Origin: Chthoniobacterales bacterium
GTDB taxonomy: Bacteria > Verrucomicrobiota > Verrucomicrobiia > Chthoniobacterales > UBA10450
Direction of reading: 5' to 3'
NCBI GenBank assembly: GCA_013694945.1
Contig: JACDBM010000245.1
Span: 1-6,436, forward strand
DNA length: 6,436 bases
In this document: in pieces, positions 6,232 through 6,436 of the stretch
Layout: each line of letters begins with the position of its first letter
Position numbering within the stretch: position 1 is the stretch's first letter
Position numbers and translations under genes: made by a program
Notes under the pieces: generated by a model
What the model was told of the DNA's origin: nothing
Database searches by the model: none
The model's input: the letters and a program-made list of their open reading frames with translations, nothing else

Positions 6232-6436
6232 TTTCCGCGCTACCATTCGATCACGCTGCTCGCCCAGGTCAAGCCGCCGCCAAACACCACCCATCAGGAT
6301 ATAATCTTTTGGTTTCAGCCGGCCGCTCCGATTTGCTTCATCTAAAGCGATCGCGACGGCGGCAGCCGATGTGTTCCCGTAGCGATCCAGGTTCACAAAG
6401 AATCGCTCGATCGGGATTTTCAGGCGATCGGCAATC
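6226..6436 (-). CDS. fabH: 3-oxoacyl-[acyl-carrier-protein] synthase III (FabH), C-terminal part, apparent frameshift
   Basis: This is the C-terminal end of FabH, which condenses an acyl-CoA primer (usually acetyl-CoA) with malonyl-ACP to start type II fatty acid synthesis in the cytoplasm. The diagnostic segment FVNLDRYGNTSAAA contains the active-site Asn (in GNTSA) of the Cys-His-Asn triad, followed by ALDEANRSGRLKPKDYILM. After that the frame reads GGVWRRLDLGEQ and stops at TGA (6226-6228), which is not FabH-like. One base fewer within about 6285-6292 gives the expected GVFGGGLTWASSVIEW and a TAG at 6240-6242, the normal FabH ending. So there is a one-base insertion, either real or a sequencing/assembly error. 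The N-terminal part and the catalytic Cys and His lie beyond the window. The gene is upstream of the cyclase array in the same direction, 114 bases away when repaired. Confidence 0.92.
   Translation of the reverse strand, partial: IADRLKIPIERFFVNLDRYGNTSAAAVAIALDEANRSGRLKPKDYILMGGVWRRLDLGEQRDRMVARKS

Overview
The window is a minus-strand run of housekeeping and signalling genes from a GC-rich (about 55-60% by eye), probably soil or environmental bacterium. In transcription order (right to left) it reads: the 3' end of fabH (3-oxoacyl-ACP synthase III), three tandem paralogues of a large adenylate cyclase fused to a TolB-like domain and TPR repeats, and the 5' end of a TatD-family metal-dependent hydrolase gene. 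The flanking genes are cut by the window edges. The TatD fragment has an extended segment after GETGLDY that I associate with Verrucomicrobiota-type TatD proteins. That is recollection, not a search, so the lineage is tentative. Cyclase-TolB-TPR proteins of this design are also abundant in Rhizobiales and other soil bacteria.

Layout: fabH tail (6226-6436, apparent frameshift near its end); a 114-base spacer with an 11-bp inverted repeat and an 8-bp palindrome (6126-6239); cyclase copy 3 (4274-6125, broken by a 2-base deletion at about 5264); a 61-base spacer; cyclase copy 2 (2359-4212, intact); a 62-base spacer; cyclase copy 1 (437-2296, intact); a 27-base spacer; tatD 5' end (1-409). All are co-oriented and closely spaced, so one transcription unit is plausible. 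No stretch over 300 bases lacks a gene.

The most informative observation is in the spacers. The copy 2/copy 1 spacer holds an 11-codon mini-ORF whose first 23 bases match the real tatD start at 21 positions. The copy 3/copy 2 spacer holds a 10-codon mini-ORF in the same place that looks like a more decayed version (MIDSKRQL, compare MLIETHAQL). This suggests the repeated unit was 'cyclase plus the first codons of tatD' and that the array grew from an ancestral fabH-cyclase-tatD order. The scars now sit as tiny leader frames just before each downstream cyclase start.

All three cyclases keep the complete class III catalytic set with adenylate-type specificity residues (Lys52, Asp109), so they are predicted soluble cAMP synthases with divergent regulatory/TPR halves. 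I see no clearly novel system. The interest lies in the triplication, its scars, and two apparent frameshifts that are either decay or sequencing indels.
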